NCBI GenBank assembly: GCA_027687465.1
Contig: JAQCQR010000009.1
Coordinates: 33,289-97,288, forward strand
Direction of reading: 5' to 3'
From: Coriobacteriaceae bacterium AF08-21
GTDB taxonomy: Bacteria; Actinomycetota; Coriobacteriia; Coriobacteriales; Coriobacteriaceae
Length of the DNA: 64,000 nt
Each line of letters begins with the position of its first letter. The first letter of the stretch is position 1. The translations under genes were made by a program, and so were the position numbers. A model generated the notes under the pieces. It was given only the letters and a program-made list of their open reading frames with translations. It ran no database searches and was not told the origin of the DNA. Below, one piece after another: positions 46,923 to 55,646 of this stretch.

Positions 46923-49900
46923 CTAGCGCTTCTTTGGGATTGACCTAAGGCGAGCGAACCATAGGGCTGCGGCACCCGAGGTCAGGAGCGCGGTGATGCA
47001 AGCGGCGATGGGAGCTGATCCTGTTGCCGGTAGGTCCTGCGGTAGGGTACAGCGTTGAATGACACTGTCCTCGTCATGTGACTCAAGTTTATCGCCGCCG
47101 CCGTTGCGGCAAAGATCGACGCGTGCGCTGTTGGTGAGTGCAGTTTGGGGTGTGTAAGCCGACGTTGCCTGCATGTGCACGACTGCGCCCCGAGCATCTG
47201 TGCCAAGGATTGCTTTGGCATCGTCAAGGTCGTCGTGCTCATCTTTGAGATCATCGCGGGTCCAAGAATCCGTATCGCTTCGAGTCGTAAAGTCGGCGGC
47301 TACCGCACCGTATTCAATGCGAATGCCCGTCACGACGGTATTGGATGCAAGGTCGAGTTCTTTCGCCTCGAGTGTGGCGGATTCCGTGGTCGGGACATCC
47401 GCCTTCCAGAGGCGCCAGCCGTCGTAATCGACGAGGCGACAGTCCTCACCAAGGCTCTCTTTTACTTCGTCGGACTCAAGCCAAGGATTTTCGTGCCCAT
47501 CGTCAAGTGTCGCGTTTGCCGGCTCATCGACGTCTGTCGAGTCCAACGGCGTTGTGCGATACCACACGTTGCACAGACCGTTGAGGTCGCCGATGGCGAC
47601 GGGGATTTCGATTGAGACGAATCTCGCCGTGCCGTCTTTGGCGCACTCAAGATTATCGGTAATCGTAAACTCATCAACCCAAGTAGCGGAATCGTTTCGA
47701 GCATCGATGGTATAGGAGAAAAGCCCATCACTATTGGTTTGCGTCGCGGCGCGATTTTTACCATCGCCGTTGGCCAACAGGCCCTTTTCGATAGGTTGGA
47801 CAAGCTCCTGACGCTTGTCGACCTGTCCTTTGATCTCGATGGGCGCATCCTTCATCGAGACGGATTGGACTTCTCCCGTGTCCTTTATTTCAAACGTTAT
47901 CTCCTCGGCAAGGTCATAGGTCCGCGGAGATATCATTTCGCGCAACGAGTAGGTGCCGGGTGCAAGATGTTCGACGCGGTGCGGCTTGTCGGATGAGGTC
48001 CAGGAGTCTATTTCGGTTTTATCGGGACCATATAAGGTGAGTTGTGCGCCTTTCACTTCCTGCTCTCCGCTTGCAGCGACCTTGGAGATATCAACCTTGG
48101 TGTAATCGTCGGATACGTTAAGCCGTGCTTCTACAACGGGTGTTTTCTGGTCGGCATAAGTAAGGTCGACAATATGGGATGTCCGATCGAGTAAGAAGCC
48201 TGCCGGCGCTTGAGTCTCGACAACCTCGTAGTGCGCGGTGCCAGATCCCAGCGGGAGGTCGTCCGCACGTGCTTCTCCAGTTTCATCCGTCGTGACGGTA
48301 GCGACAGTCTCACCGTCGAGCGCGGCAATGCTACCGTCGGGGCGCACGATATCACCCGAGGCACGGATCTCAAAGACGGCGCCCGCGAGGCTGCTGCCGT
48401 CTACGGCATCGGTTTTAACGATCCTGATGTTTCCGATCGCGGCGTGGTCATAATACGAGGCGATTGCAACGGGCGTTAGGTTCATGTCGGCGGGTATGTT
48501 TACCTCGATCTCTTCGCCGACAAGATAGGGCTCTTTGGCCGAGGTTTCGCGTACATAATAGGTGCCCGGCACGAGCGATTCGGGCAGTGTGACGGTCCCG
48601 GTCGCGTCAGTCGTAAAGGTGTCCATTACGTTATGTGCTGGATACCAGCAAGTTTGTGAGACAGGTTTGTGATTGCTGTCGAGTAGTTGGAAGGTGAATC
48701 CGGCTAGTGGAACAGAAGCGCCTGTTTGGGCATCGCGTTTTACAATTTGGAGATGCGTCGACAGAGCGTGGTTGTCCACGATATATTGAAGCTCGGCGCC
48801 GTCGGAAATCTGATTGGCCCCGACGGTCCATTCTCCTGCACGTTTAAAACCCTCGGGGACGGATTCCGGAACCTCGCGAACCGTGTAGCCGGCACGGTCG
48901 TATGGGACGGCCCCGTGGACACCGGCGGGTCGCTTGCCTGTGCCGAACCATGCTTCGGGCTGGTCTTTGGTGGAGGCAAAGCCATAGATGTTTGTAGTCA
49001 GTGTGCCAACAACCTGCTGAGAGCTGTTACTGACAACCTCAAAGACAACATCTCCTGCCGGCTGCTCCAGGCCGGATTGATCGCTATTGCCGTAGTCCTT
49101 GAATTTGGAAATCTCAAGGTCAAACGCAATGGGGATATCGGAAACGCGAGATTCGATTTCGACCACGCCTGAATCGCCGAGTTGGTCGGCTCCAACGGTG
49201 TAAGACCAACTGTCACCGGAGGGCAAATAGCCCTCGGGCGCCTTCGATTCATAGATGGTAAAGGTTCCCAGGGGGACATCGGTGAGGGTAGCTCGACCGC
49301 TTTCATCGGTCCTGAGAGTTTGTGTCCATCCAGGGGTTGATTGCGATACGCACACGAATTCTGCTCCTGCGAGCGAAGCCCCAACTTGGGGGCCTGCATT
49401 CGTTGCGGCGTCGAGCTTTACAATGCGCAAGGTAATGGTGCCGGGTTGTTCATCAATGGTGACGTATCCGCCGTTATCCGTCGTGGTAAAGGCAATGCGA
49501 TCGTGCAGGGGGATATAACCAGCTGGCGCTGTTGTCTCAACTAGGTAGTATGTCGTGTTGGGTAGGAGTGTTGCCTGCGCTCGACCGTTGCTGTCCATCT
49601 GGACGGTGCCGACACGCGCGCCGCTGGCGCTCTCAAAAACATCGAATGTTGCCCCGTCAAACTGATAAGTATTGTTTCCGCTGGTAATGGCAGCGTTTGC
49701 AGACTGCTTTTGGAAGGAAACAGAGACTGCCGGCAGTACATAGAGCATGTCTTGACGTTTGCTGCCGCCCGATACGGTTCCTATATAGCGCCGCGCGCGG
49801 TGCGGAGCGGCTTTGATGCTTCCTGATTTTGCGCTGTCGTGGAGCCACCGCGCAGCCGCCACGACTTCATTGTCGGCGGTAAAGTGCCCGCTCTTGGTTT

Positions 49901-50354
49901 TGCCCTGAGCGGTTGTGTAGGAGTAGGTGCCGTCGACATGGGTAGTGCCGTTGAGCATCCATACGGCAAGCTGGGTGGCGGCGCGGGCGCGATCGGGTGA
50001 AAGATGGTAACCGCCAAACGACGTGGCGGTAGGATATCCGCGACAAACGATTGCCGCGAACTCGTCGTCGAGCCACACCCAGCCTTGATCAAAGTTGAGC
50101 CATGGGCCGCCCGGCTTGGTGGGGCCGGGGCGCTCCTGGTTCATGCAGTAGGCAATCGAGGCGTCTTGAGCTTCATACTTGCCGATGAAGAAGGGCCCAC
50201 AATCATCGCTAATAGTGCGGAAGCCGAGCTGGTCGTAGCCATCGACGGCAAATGCGGCTCCCGGTGCCAGACAGCCGAAAAGCAGGAAGAGGAGCAGGAG
50301 CAGCGGACCTGTTGCGATTGCGCTGTGGACAGAGTGCGTGGGTGCGTTGGACAT
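46923..50354 (-). CDS. Thioester-domain LPXTG surface protein with SpaA/Cna-B repeats
   Basis: The 1143-residue protein has a signal peptide (LLLLLFLLFGCLAPGAAFA). A TQXA-type thioester domain follows, in which Cys70 (IAYCMNQERPG) and Gln128 (AATQLAVW) are the predicted bond partners. Five to seven SpaA/Cna-B-like domains come next, with repeated LAGAxF and GTYxVRE motifs. The end carries LPATG (1108-1112), a membrane helix and a basic tail. Internal thioesters let Gram-positive adhesins bind host proteins covalently. The gene stands alone on the minus strand, separate from the three-gene pilus operon, and no sortase is nearby. Confidence 0.85.
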   Translation of the reverse strand: MSNAPTHSVHSAIATGPLLLLLFLLFGCLAPGAAFAVDGYDQLGFRTISDDCGPFFIGKYEAQDASIAYCMNQERPGPTKPGGPWLNFDQGWVWLDDEFAAIVCRGYPTATSFGGYHLSPDRARAATQLAVWMLNGTTHVDGTYSYTTAQGKTKSGHFTADNEVVAAARWLHDSAKSGSIKAAPHRARRYIGTVSGGSKRQDMLYVLPAVSVSFQKQSANAAITSGNNTYQFDGATFDVFESASGARVGTVQMDSNGRAQATLLPNTTYYLVETTAPAGYIPLHDRIAFTTTDNGGYVTIDEQPGTITLRIVKLDAATNAGPQVGASLAGAEFVCVSQSTPGWTQTLRTDESGRATLTDVPLGTFTIYESKAPEGYLPSGDSWSYTVGADQLGDSGVVEIESRVSDIPIAFDLEISKFKDYGNSDQSGLEQPAGDVVFEVVSNSSQQVVGTLTTNIYGFASTKDQPEAWFGTGKRPAGVHGAVPYDRAGYTVREVPESVPEGFKRAGEWTVGANQISDGAELQYIVDNHALSTHLQIVKRDAQTGASVPLAGFTFQLLDSNHKPVSQTCWYPAHNVMDTFTTDATGTVTLPESLVPGTYYVRETSAKEPYLVGEEIEVNIPADMNLTPVAIASYYDHAAIGNIRIVKTDAVDGSSLAGAVFEIRASGDIVRPDGSIAALDGETVATVTTDETGEARADDLPLGSGTAHYEVVETQAPAGFLLDRTSHIVDLTYADQKTPVVEARLNVSDDYTKVDISKVAASGEQEVKGAQLTLYGPDKTEIDSWTSSDKPHRVEHLAPGTYSLREMISPRTYDLAEEITFEIKDTGEVQSVSMKDAPIEIKGQVDKRQELVQPIEKGLLANGDGKNRAATQTNSDGLFSYTIDARNDSATWVDEFTITDNLECAKDGTARFVSIEIPVAIGDLNGLCNVWYRTTPLDSTDVDEPANATLDDGHENPWLESDEVKESLGEDCRLVDYDGWRLWKADVPTTESATLEAKELDLASNTVVTGIRIEYGAVAADFTTRSDTDSWTRDDLKDEHDDLDDAKAILGTDARGAVVHMQATSAYTPQTALTNSARVDLCRNGGGDKLESHDEDSVIQRCTLPQDLPATGSAPIAACITALLTSGAAALWFARLRSIPKKR

Positions 50355-50608
50355 GGCTGCTCCTTATCCCTCGTGCGCCGCACGGGGAGGCCGCGGCGCT
50401 TGGGATGAGGCTACCGCCATGGTTCATGCGGGTAAGTACCAGAAGCTGACCAAAAGCTTGCCCGATTTCTGACAAATCGAACTCAAATACAACAATCAGA
50501 TAAAAGTACAGGTAGAAGATGGTAAGAAAAGAAAGACAAAGGTCCTCATCTCCACAATTGACGCGATTTTCAAACGAATCTCCACAGCTAAAACAAGCAT
50601 CACCACCC

Positions 50609-50638
50609 TTGTATCGAACAAGACAACCGCGTTATACT
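50609..50638 (+). promoter_or_regulatory. Candidate promoter of tRNA-Gly
   Basis: TTGTAT (50609-50614) and TATACT (50633-50638) are 18 bp apart, with the tRNA starting 13 bp later. The rest of the 50355-50651 gap is AT-rich and holds no gene I can support. Confidence 0.6.
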
Positions 50639-50651
50639 AGCCAACACACAA

Positions 50652-50726
50652 GCGGGCATCGCCAAGTGGTAAGGCATCAGCTTCCCAAGCTGACACTCGC
50701 GGGTTCGAGTCCCGTTGCCCGCTCCA
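50652..50726 (+). tRNA. tRNA-Gly (anticodon CCC)
   Basis: This is a 75 nt tRNA with acceptor GCGGGCA pairing with TGCCCGC, anticodon loop TTCCCAA, T arm CGGGTTCGAGTCCCG and encoded CCA. It reads GGG codons. Its last 18 bases are copied twice downstream (50900-50917 and 51032-51049). Confidence 0.96.
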
Positions 50727-50737
50727 GTTAAGAGCAC

Positions 50738-50770
50738 AAGCACGGCACCATCACGGTGCCGTGCTTTTTT
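50738..50770 (+). terminator. Terminator of tRNA-Gly
   Basis: A 12 bp perfect stem (AAGCACGGCACC with GGTGCCGTGCTT) is followed by TTTTT. Confidence 0.9.
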
Positions 50771-50781
50771 CAATAAAGTGC

Positions 50782-51049
50782 CGGGACTCGAACCCGACAG
50801 GGTGCGAGCGTAAATAAACGCGAAGCGTTTATAGCGAGCAGGCAAGGTCGCCGATAGGCGACCGCAGCCGGTGCGGATTTGCGAAGCAAATACGCGGATG
50901 TCCCGTTGCCCGCTCCATCGAGCACGGGAGACAGCCGGGGGCGTCAGATTCAACCCATTTTGCCCGCGCATGGGTGTAGGTCCGGGTGTGTCGCCGCAGC
51001 CGGTGCGGATTTGCGAAGCAAATACGCGGACGTCCCGTTGCCCGCTCCA
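50782..51049 (+). repeat. tRNA-Gly-derived repeat cassettes
   Basis: The block starts at 50782-50796 with an exact inverted copy of the tRNA-Gly T arm (15 of 15 bases). A chain of small hairpins follows (AAACGCGAAGCGTTT, TCGCCGATAGGCGA, GATTTGCGAAGCAAATAC). A 56 bp unit at 50862-50917 ends in an exact copy of the last 18 tRNA bases including CCA. The same 56 bp unit returns at 50994-51049 with one difference. No integrase or protein-coding gene is present in the 425 bp before purB. It looks like repeated insertion of a small element at the tRNA 3' end. Confidence 0.85.
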
Positions 51050-51151
51050 ATTCCAAAATGTTAGGTTCATGCCTGCTGCCCATACTTGCACCTGCGCACG
51101 GTACAATGGTTGGGTTACGACCAACGTGCCAATAACCAAAAAGGAGCCGCT

Positions 51152-52498
51152 ATGATCGATCGCTATACCCGCCCGGAGATGGGACACATCTTCTCCCTCG
51201 AGAACAAGTACGCCATTTGGCAGGAGATCGAGGTCCTGGCCTGCGAGGCCCAGGCGGAGCTCGGCAAGATCGGCATTTCTAAAGACGAAGCCCAGTGGAT
51301 CCGCGACCACGCCAACTTTGAGAAGGCAAAGGTCGACGAGATCGAGGAAGTCACGCGCCACGACGTTATTGCCTTCCTGACCAACATGAAGGAGTACATC
51401 GACGCTGATGTTCCCGAGGGCGACCCCAAGCCCAGCCGCTGGGTTCACTATGGCATGACCAGCTCCGATCTGGGCGATACGGCTCTGTGCTACCAGCTCA
51501 CCCAGGCCTGCGATCTGATCATCGAGGACGTCAAGAAGCTCGGCGAGATCTGCAAGCGCCGCGCCTTCGAGGAGCGCAACACGCTTTGCGCTGGCCGCAC
51601 CCATGGCATCCATGCCGAGCCGATGACCTTCGGCATGAAGTTTGGCTCTTGGGCCTGGGAGCTCAAGCGCGATCTGGATCGTCTTGAGGATGCCCGCAAG
51701 AACGTTGCCTTCGGTGCCATCTCGGGCGCGGTCGGCACGTACAGCTCCATCGAGCCGTTTGTCGAGGAGTACGTCTGCGAGCACCTGGGTCTGGTCCACG
51801 ACCCGCTGTCCACGCAGGTCATCTCCCGCGACCATCATGCCTATCTCGCCGGAGTCCTCGCCACCACGGCGGCCACCTGCGAGCGCATCGCTACCGAGGT
51901 TCGCAATCTGCAGAAGACCGATACGCTTGAGGCCGAGGAGCCGTTCCGCAAAGGTCAAAAGGGCAGCTCCGCCATGCCGCACAAGCGCAACCCGATCACC
52001 ATGGAGAAGGTCTGCGGCCTGTCGCGCATCGTGAAGTCCAACGCCCAGGTCGCCTTCGACAATGTCGCCCTGTGGCACGAGCGCGACATTTCGCACTCCT
52101 CTGCCGAGCGCGTCGCCCAGGCCGATAGCTTCATCGCGCTCGACCACATGTTCCAGTGTCTCATTCGCGTTATCGACGGCCTGCAGCTGTATCCGGCTCG
52201 CATGATGGCCAACCTCAACAAGACTCGCGGTCTCATCTTCTCCTCCAAGGTCCTGCTGGCCCTCGTCGATACGGGCATCACCCGCGAAGATGCCTATGCG
52301 ATCGTGCAGGAAAACGCCATGGCTACCTGGCACGAGGTGCAGGATTGCGTCTCCGGTCCCACCTTTAAGGAGCGTCTCGAGGCTGATCCGCGCTGCACCG
52401 TCAGCCAGGAGAAGCTCGACGAGATCTTTGATCCGTGGGACTTCCTCACCCGCATCGACACGGTCTTCGATCGTCTGGAGCAGCTGAGCTTCGAGTAG
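51152..52498 (+). CDS. purB: Adenylosuccinate lyase
   Basis: The 448-residue enzyme starts at the ATG at 51152 with AAGGAG upstream; an in-frame start at 51086 would lie in the tRNA repeat's edge. The signature GSSAMPHKRNPI lies near residue 270, TSSDLGDTA near 105 and RTHGIHAEP near 148. It cleaves SAICAR to AICAR and adenylosuccinate to AMP. purC lies 7 kb further on, and purA at the left edge of the window. It has its own terminator. Confidence 0.97.
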   Translation: MIDRYTRPEMGHIFSLENKYAIWQEIEVLACEAQAELGKIGISKDEAQWIRDHANFEKAKVDEIEEVTRHDVIAFLTNMKEYIDADVPEGDPKPSRWVHYGMTSSDLGDTALCYQLTQACDLIIEDVKKLGEICKRRAFEERNTLCAGRTHGIHAEPMTFGMKFGSWAWELKRDLDRLEDARKNVAFGAISGAVGTYSSIEPFVEEYVCEHLGLVHDPLSTQVISRDHHAYLAGVLATTAATCERIATEVRNLQKTDTLEAEEPFRKGQKGSSAMPHKRNPITMEKVCGLSRIVKSNAQVAFDNVALWHERDISHSSAERVAQADSFIALDHMFQCLIRVIDGLQLYPARMMANLNKTRGLIFSSKVLLALVDTGITREDAYAIVQENAMATWHEVQDCVSGPTFKERLEADPRCTVSQEKLDEIFDPWDFLTRIDTVFDRLEQLSFE

Positions 52499-52541
52499 GG
52501 TTGACCTAATTCGACCGCCTGCGGATGCATTTCAACCATTG

Positions 52542-52575
52542 GCGCCTTGCCCGTCTTGGGCAAGGCGCTTTTTTA
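52542..52575 (+). terminator. Terminator of purB
   Basis: An 11 bp perfect stem (GCGCCTTGCCC with GGGCAAGGCGC) is followed by TTTTTT. Confidence 0.9.
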
Positions 52576-52636
52576 TTGCCGCATCAGCCCCGGGTATAAA
52601 ATGAAATCCGACTGCTGTTTCGATGAAGGGAGGCGC

Positions 52637-53473
52637 GTGCCCGGACGTATCAAGCGAGTCGCCATTGTCTCGTTTACGCTCATGCTCCTTGTTGCTGCCT
52701 GTGTGGCCGCCCTGACGTATACCGTTCGAAGCAGTTCTTCCTCCTCGAATGAAGCCGACAAAGATCTCCCAGTACTCAAAATCGGCGTTACGGATAACGA
52801 CCCCTATGTGTATATCGATACCACGGGCGATTACGTCGGTATCGATATCGACATCGCCCGCGAGGCCTGCAAGCGTGCGGGGCTCAAGCCACAGTTTGTC
52901 GATATTGACTGGAACGATCGCGACCGGCTGCTCAAAAACGGTGATATCGATTGCCTGTGGTGTGATTATTCTCCCTGTTATCGCGAGGATAAGTATTACT
53001 GGACCGAGCCGTATCTAACCGTGACGGTCTCGGTTGCCGCCAAGAAAACGAGTGGCATCAAGTCCTTGGCGCATCTCGATGGAAGCAAGACCATCGCGGT
53101 GATTGCGGGCTCGGTGAGCGAACGCCGATTGCTCGCAGGGGATCTGGAAATCTCGCCGGACGTGCAAATCAAATCGTATGGTTCTGCCGAGCTCTGCAAA
53201 GCCGCCCTCGCCAAAGGGTATGTCGACTGTTGGATGGCGGACGTTCAGCCGCTTGATCGACTTGTCGCCCAGTATCCCGGTGTTTATCGCGTGTTTGCCG
53301 ACAACGTTATGACGGTTGACCTTGGCGTCGCGTTTAAGGACGGCTATGAGGGGGAGTACGTCAAAAACCTCAATACCGTGCTGTTCGAGATGGATCGAGA
53401 TGGCACGATTGAGCGCATTGTGGGCAAGTACAAGGCGGGGGCGACGACGGACGGGCAAGGAGCGGAATCATGA
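52637..53473 (+). CDS. Family 3 solute-binding protein, membrane-anchored
   Basis: From the GTG at 52637 (GGGAGG just upstream) the product is 278 residues; an ATG at 52601 would add 12. A hydrophobic signal or anchor (VAIVSFTLMLLVAACVAAL) is followed by a bacterial periplasmic-binding-protein type 2 domain: LKIGVTDNDPYVYIDTTGDYVGIDIDIA, then IAVIAGSVSERRL. No permease or ATPase gene is near. The stop overlaps the start of the diguanylate cyclase gene by 4 bp, so it is more likely a sensor partner than a transporter part. Confidence 0.8.
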   Translation: MPGRIKRVAIVSFTLMLLVAACVAALTYTVRSSSSSSNEADKDLPVLKIGVTDNDPYVYIDTTGDYVGIDIDIAREACKRAGLKPQFVDIDWNDRDRLLKNGDIDCLWCDYSPCYREDKYYWTEPYLTVTVSVAAKKTSGIKSLAHLDGSKTIAVIAGSVSERRLLAGDLEISPDVQIKSYGSAELCKAALAKGYVDCWMADVQPLDRLVAQYPGVYRVFADNVMTVDLGVAFKDGYEGEYVKNLNTVLFEMDRDGTIERIVGKYKAGATTDGQGAES

Positions 53474-55269
53474 CAAATGATGAGCGCCGCTTACGCCGAA
53501 AGGCATTAGTCACCGTGGCTATCTGCGTTGTGGCCAGCGCTGCTTTGTTGGGTCTGCTGTATGTGGTCGGCACGCATCGCTGTCTCGATAAAACGCTTGG
53601 GTTTGGCCAGGAAACCATGGTGTTTTTAAAAAACGCCTGCGAAAAATATGACCGATATGAACAGGGAAGAAAAACCGAGGCGACGCACAATTTGGATGCC
53701 GCGCTCGAGTCGTTTGCGACGTTCTTGCCACCTGATCACGTTGAAGTCAACGATGACCTCGTCGAGGAGTACGTCCATACCGAGCACCTTTCGGGAATGT
53801 TGGTCATGGACGCCGACGGTCATATGGCCGCTCATTACGATATCGACGGTCGCGATCCGCTGATGCTATGGCGAGAGGAGCTTGCCTGTTCGTCGGTCGC
53901 ATCGATGTACCGAGGCTCCAAGGTGTCCTACTCGACGGTCGTTGAGCGTCGAGATGTCGACTTTGCCGTGAGTGTTGTTCCGTACGGTGATGGCGTAGCG
54001 CTGGGGTATCGATCGCTTGCGCCCGAGCCCGCCGATGATTATTCGTATACGATCGCCGACGTGCTCGTGAACAACACATTCCATCAGAGCCCAACGGTGT
54101 TCGTGATGCGCGATGCACAAATCGTTTCTTCAAACGATTCGACCGTCGATATAACTCTCGCCCGGCTTCTTGCCGATAGCGGAATTGATTGGAAAGACGA
54201 AGGCTTATCACGTGTCGAATATCGGGGAAGTACCTGGTATGCCGTGCGTGCGGCGTATAAGGACTATCGCCTGTTTGCGCTCTATCCCAAATCTGAGGTC
54301 ATGTCGGGCAGGATTTCATTTATCACTGCCGGCGTACTGGCGTTCCTGGTGTTTTTGGTTGTAGTGCTGTTGGTGCGTATCGTCGCCGATCGTCGCAATT
54401 TGGCCGAAAAGGACAAGCAGCTCGGCATCATCAATGCCATCAGTTCCACGTATGAGTCGACCCTCCTGTTGCATCTCGACACGCTTGAGATCGAGGGGAT
54501 TAACATGTCGCCATCGGTGGCGAAGATATTTGCCGAGCACTCCGAGGCATATGACTTTTTTGCAACGGTTTGCCGAGACATTGTGAGTCCCGAAAGTCGC
54601 GAGGCGGTCATGGAACTCTTAGATATAAAGACGCTTCGGGATCGTATGGAGGGCGTGCCGTACTTGGATGCCGAGGTACGAGACTGCCGAGGTACGTGGT
54701 ATTCGCTGCAGGTTGTTCCACAGCGCCGCGATGAGCGGGGTCGACTGGAATCGGTCGTCGTGGCAACGCATAACATCTCGATGACAAAGCGCGCCGAGGA
54801 GCTTTCTTTCCAGGACAAGCTGACGGGACTTCGCAATAGAAATTACCTTGAGTCCCTTGGCGACGACCTGGTGAACGAGTCCCTGCCCGTGAGTGTGATC
54901 ATGATGGACTGCAATTTCCTCAAGCGTACCAACGATCTCTACGGTCACGAAATGGGCGATGAGCTGCTACGGCGTACGGCGTCTGTATTGAGGCGGGCGG
55001 CAGGCGAGAAATATGTGCCTATGCGCATTGGTGGCGACGAGTTCTTGCTGATTTGCCCTCACACCGATCGCGAATCCGCATGTGAAGTAGTGCAAGATCT
55101 TCGCCTCAGCCTTGCTGCTGCGAGCGATGAGGTGCTGACAGTCAGTGCGTCGTTTGGCGTCGCGACGGCAGAGGCACCCGATTATACACTGACCGAGATT
55201 TACCACATCGCTGACCACAACATGTATCAAGAGAAACGAAAAGTCCACGCTCGGGAAGCAGATTGCTAG
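53470..55269 (+). CDS. Membrane diguanylate cyclase (GGDEF)
   Basis: The 599-residue protein has a first membrane helix at about 12-37 (ALVTVAICVVASAALLGLLY) and an extracytoplasmic sensor domain of about 240 residues. A second helix lies at about 280-305 (ISFITAGVLAFLVFLVVVLLV), followed by a PAS-like segment and a GGDEF domain (from about 445). The active-site motif GGDEF (521-525) is intact, while the upstream inhibitory RxxD site is not present. It should make c-di-GMP in response to an external signal. It overlaps the solute-binding gene by 4 bp (ATGA), which suggests the two form one sensory unit. Confidence 0.85.
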   Translation: MTNDERRLRRKALVTVAICVVASAALLGLLYVVGTHRCLDKTLGFGQETMVFLKNACEKYDRYEQGRKTEATHNLDAALESFATFLPPDHVEVNDDLVEEYVHTEHLSGMLVMDADGHMAAHYDIDGRDPLMLWREELACSSVASMYRGSKVSYSTVVERRDVDFAVSVVPYGDGVALGYRSLAPEPADDYSYTIADVLVNNTFHQSPTVFVMRDAQIVSSNDSTVDITLARLLADSGIDWKDEGLSRVEYRGSTWYAVRAAYKDYRLFALYPKSEVMSGRISFITAGVLAFLVFLVVVLLVRIVADRRNLAEKDKQLGIINAISSTYESTLLLHLDTLEIEGINMSPSVAKIFAEHSEAYDFFATVCRDIVSPESREAVMELLDIKTLRDRMEGVPYLDAEVRDCRGTWYSLQVVPQRRDERGRLESVVVATHNISMTKRAEELSFQDKLTGLRNRNYLESLGDDLVNESLPVSVIMMDCNFLKRTNDLYGHEMGDELLRRTASVLRRAAGEKYVPMRIGGDEFLLICPHTDRESACEVVQDLRLSLAAASDEVLTVSASFGVATAEAPDYTLTEIYHIADHNMYQEKRKVHAREADC

Positions 55270-55382
55270 TATTGCTGTTGCCGGTTTGCGCATTGGGGAA
55301 TGTTGAATCGGTGCCCGCGATACTTTATCGGTTCGGACGGGGATAATAGACGTCTGAAATTGCTTTACGAGAGGGGAACGCA

Positions 55383-55646
55383 ATGATTAGTTTTGATTAC
55401 AAGCCTCAGGGCGTATGCGCTCGCAATATCCACCTTGACCTGTCCGATGACGGCAACAAGGTGGTGGGCGTCGAGTTTACCGGTGGCTGCAACGGCAATC
55501 TCAAGGCTATCTCTAAGCTGGTCGAGGGTGCTCCTGCCGATCGTGTAATCGAGGTTCTCGCTGGTAATACCTGCGGTATGAAAAAGACCTCCTGCGCCGA
55601 CCAGCTTACACGCGCTATCGAGGCCGCTCGCGCCGAGATCGCCTAA
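55383..55646 (+). CDS. TSCPD-domain protein
   Basis: The 87-residue protein begins MISFDYKPQGVCARNIHLDL and has VVGVEFTGGCNGNLKAIS and GNTCGMKKTSCADQL, the cysteine pattern of the TSCPD family (TIGR03905-like). The role is unknown; the cysteines could bind metal. The stop TAA overlaps the ATG of the following Tat lipoprotein by one base, so they are coupled. Confidence 0.85.
   Translation: MISFDYKPQGVCARNIHLDLSDDGNKVVGVEFTGGCNGNLKAISKLVEGAPADRVIEVLAGNTCGMKKTSCADQLTRAIEAARAEIA

Noticed and set aside
50862..51049. Two 56 bp repeats considered as a CRISPR array
   Set aside because: Only two copies, 76 bp of unrelated DNA between them, no cas genes, and the repeat ends in a tRNA 3' sequence.
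50829..51083. Minus-strand frame with an internal repeat (CFANPHRLR twice)
   Set aside because: The peptide repeat simply reflects the two 56 bp tRNA-Gly-derived units; no start signal.
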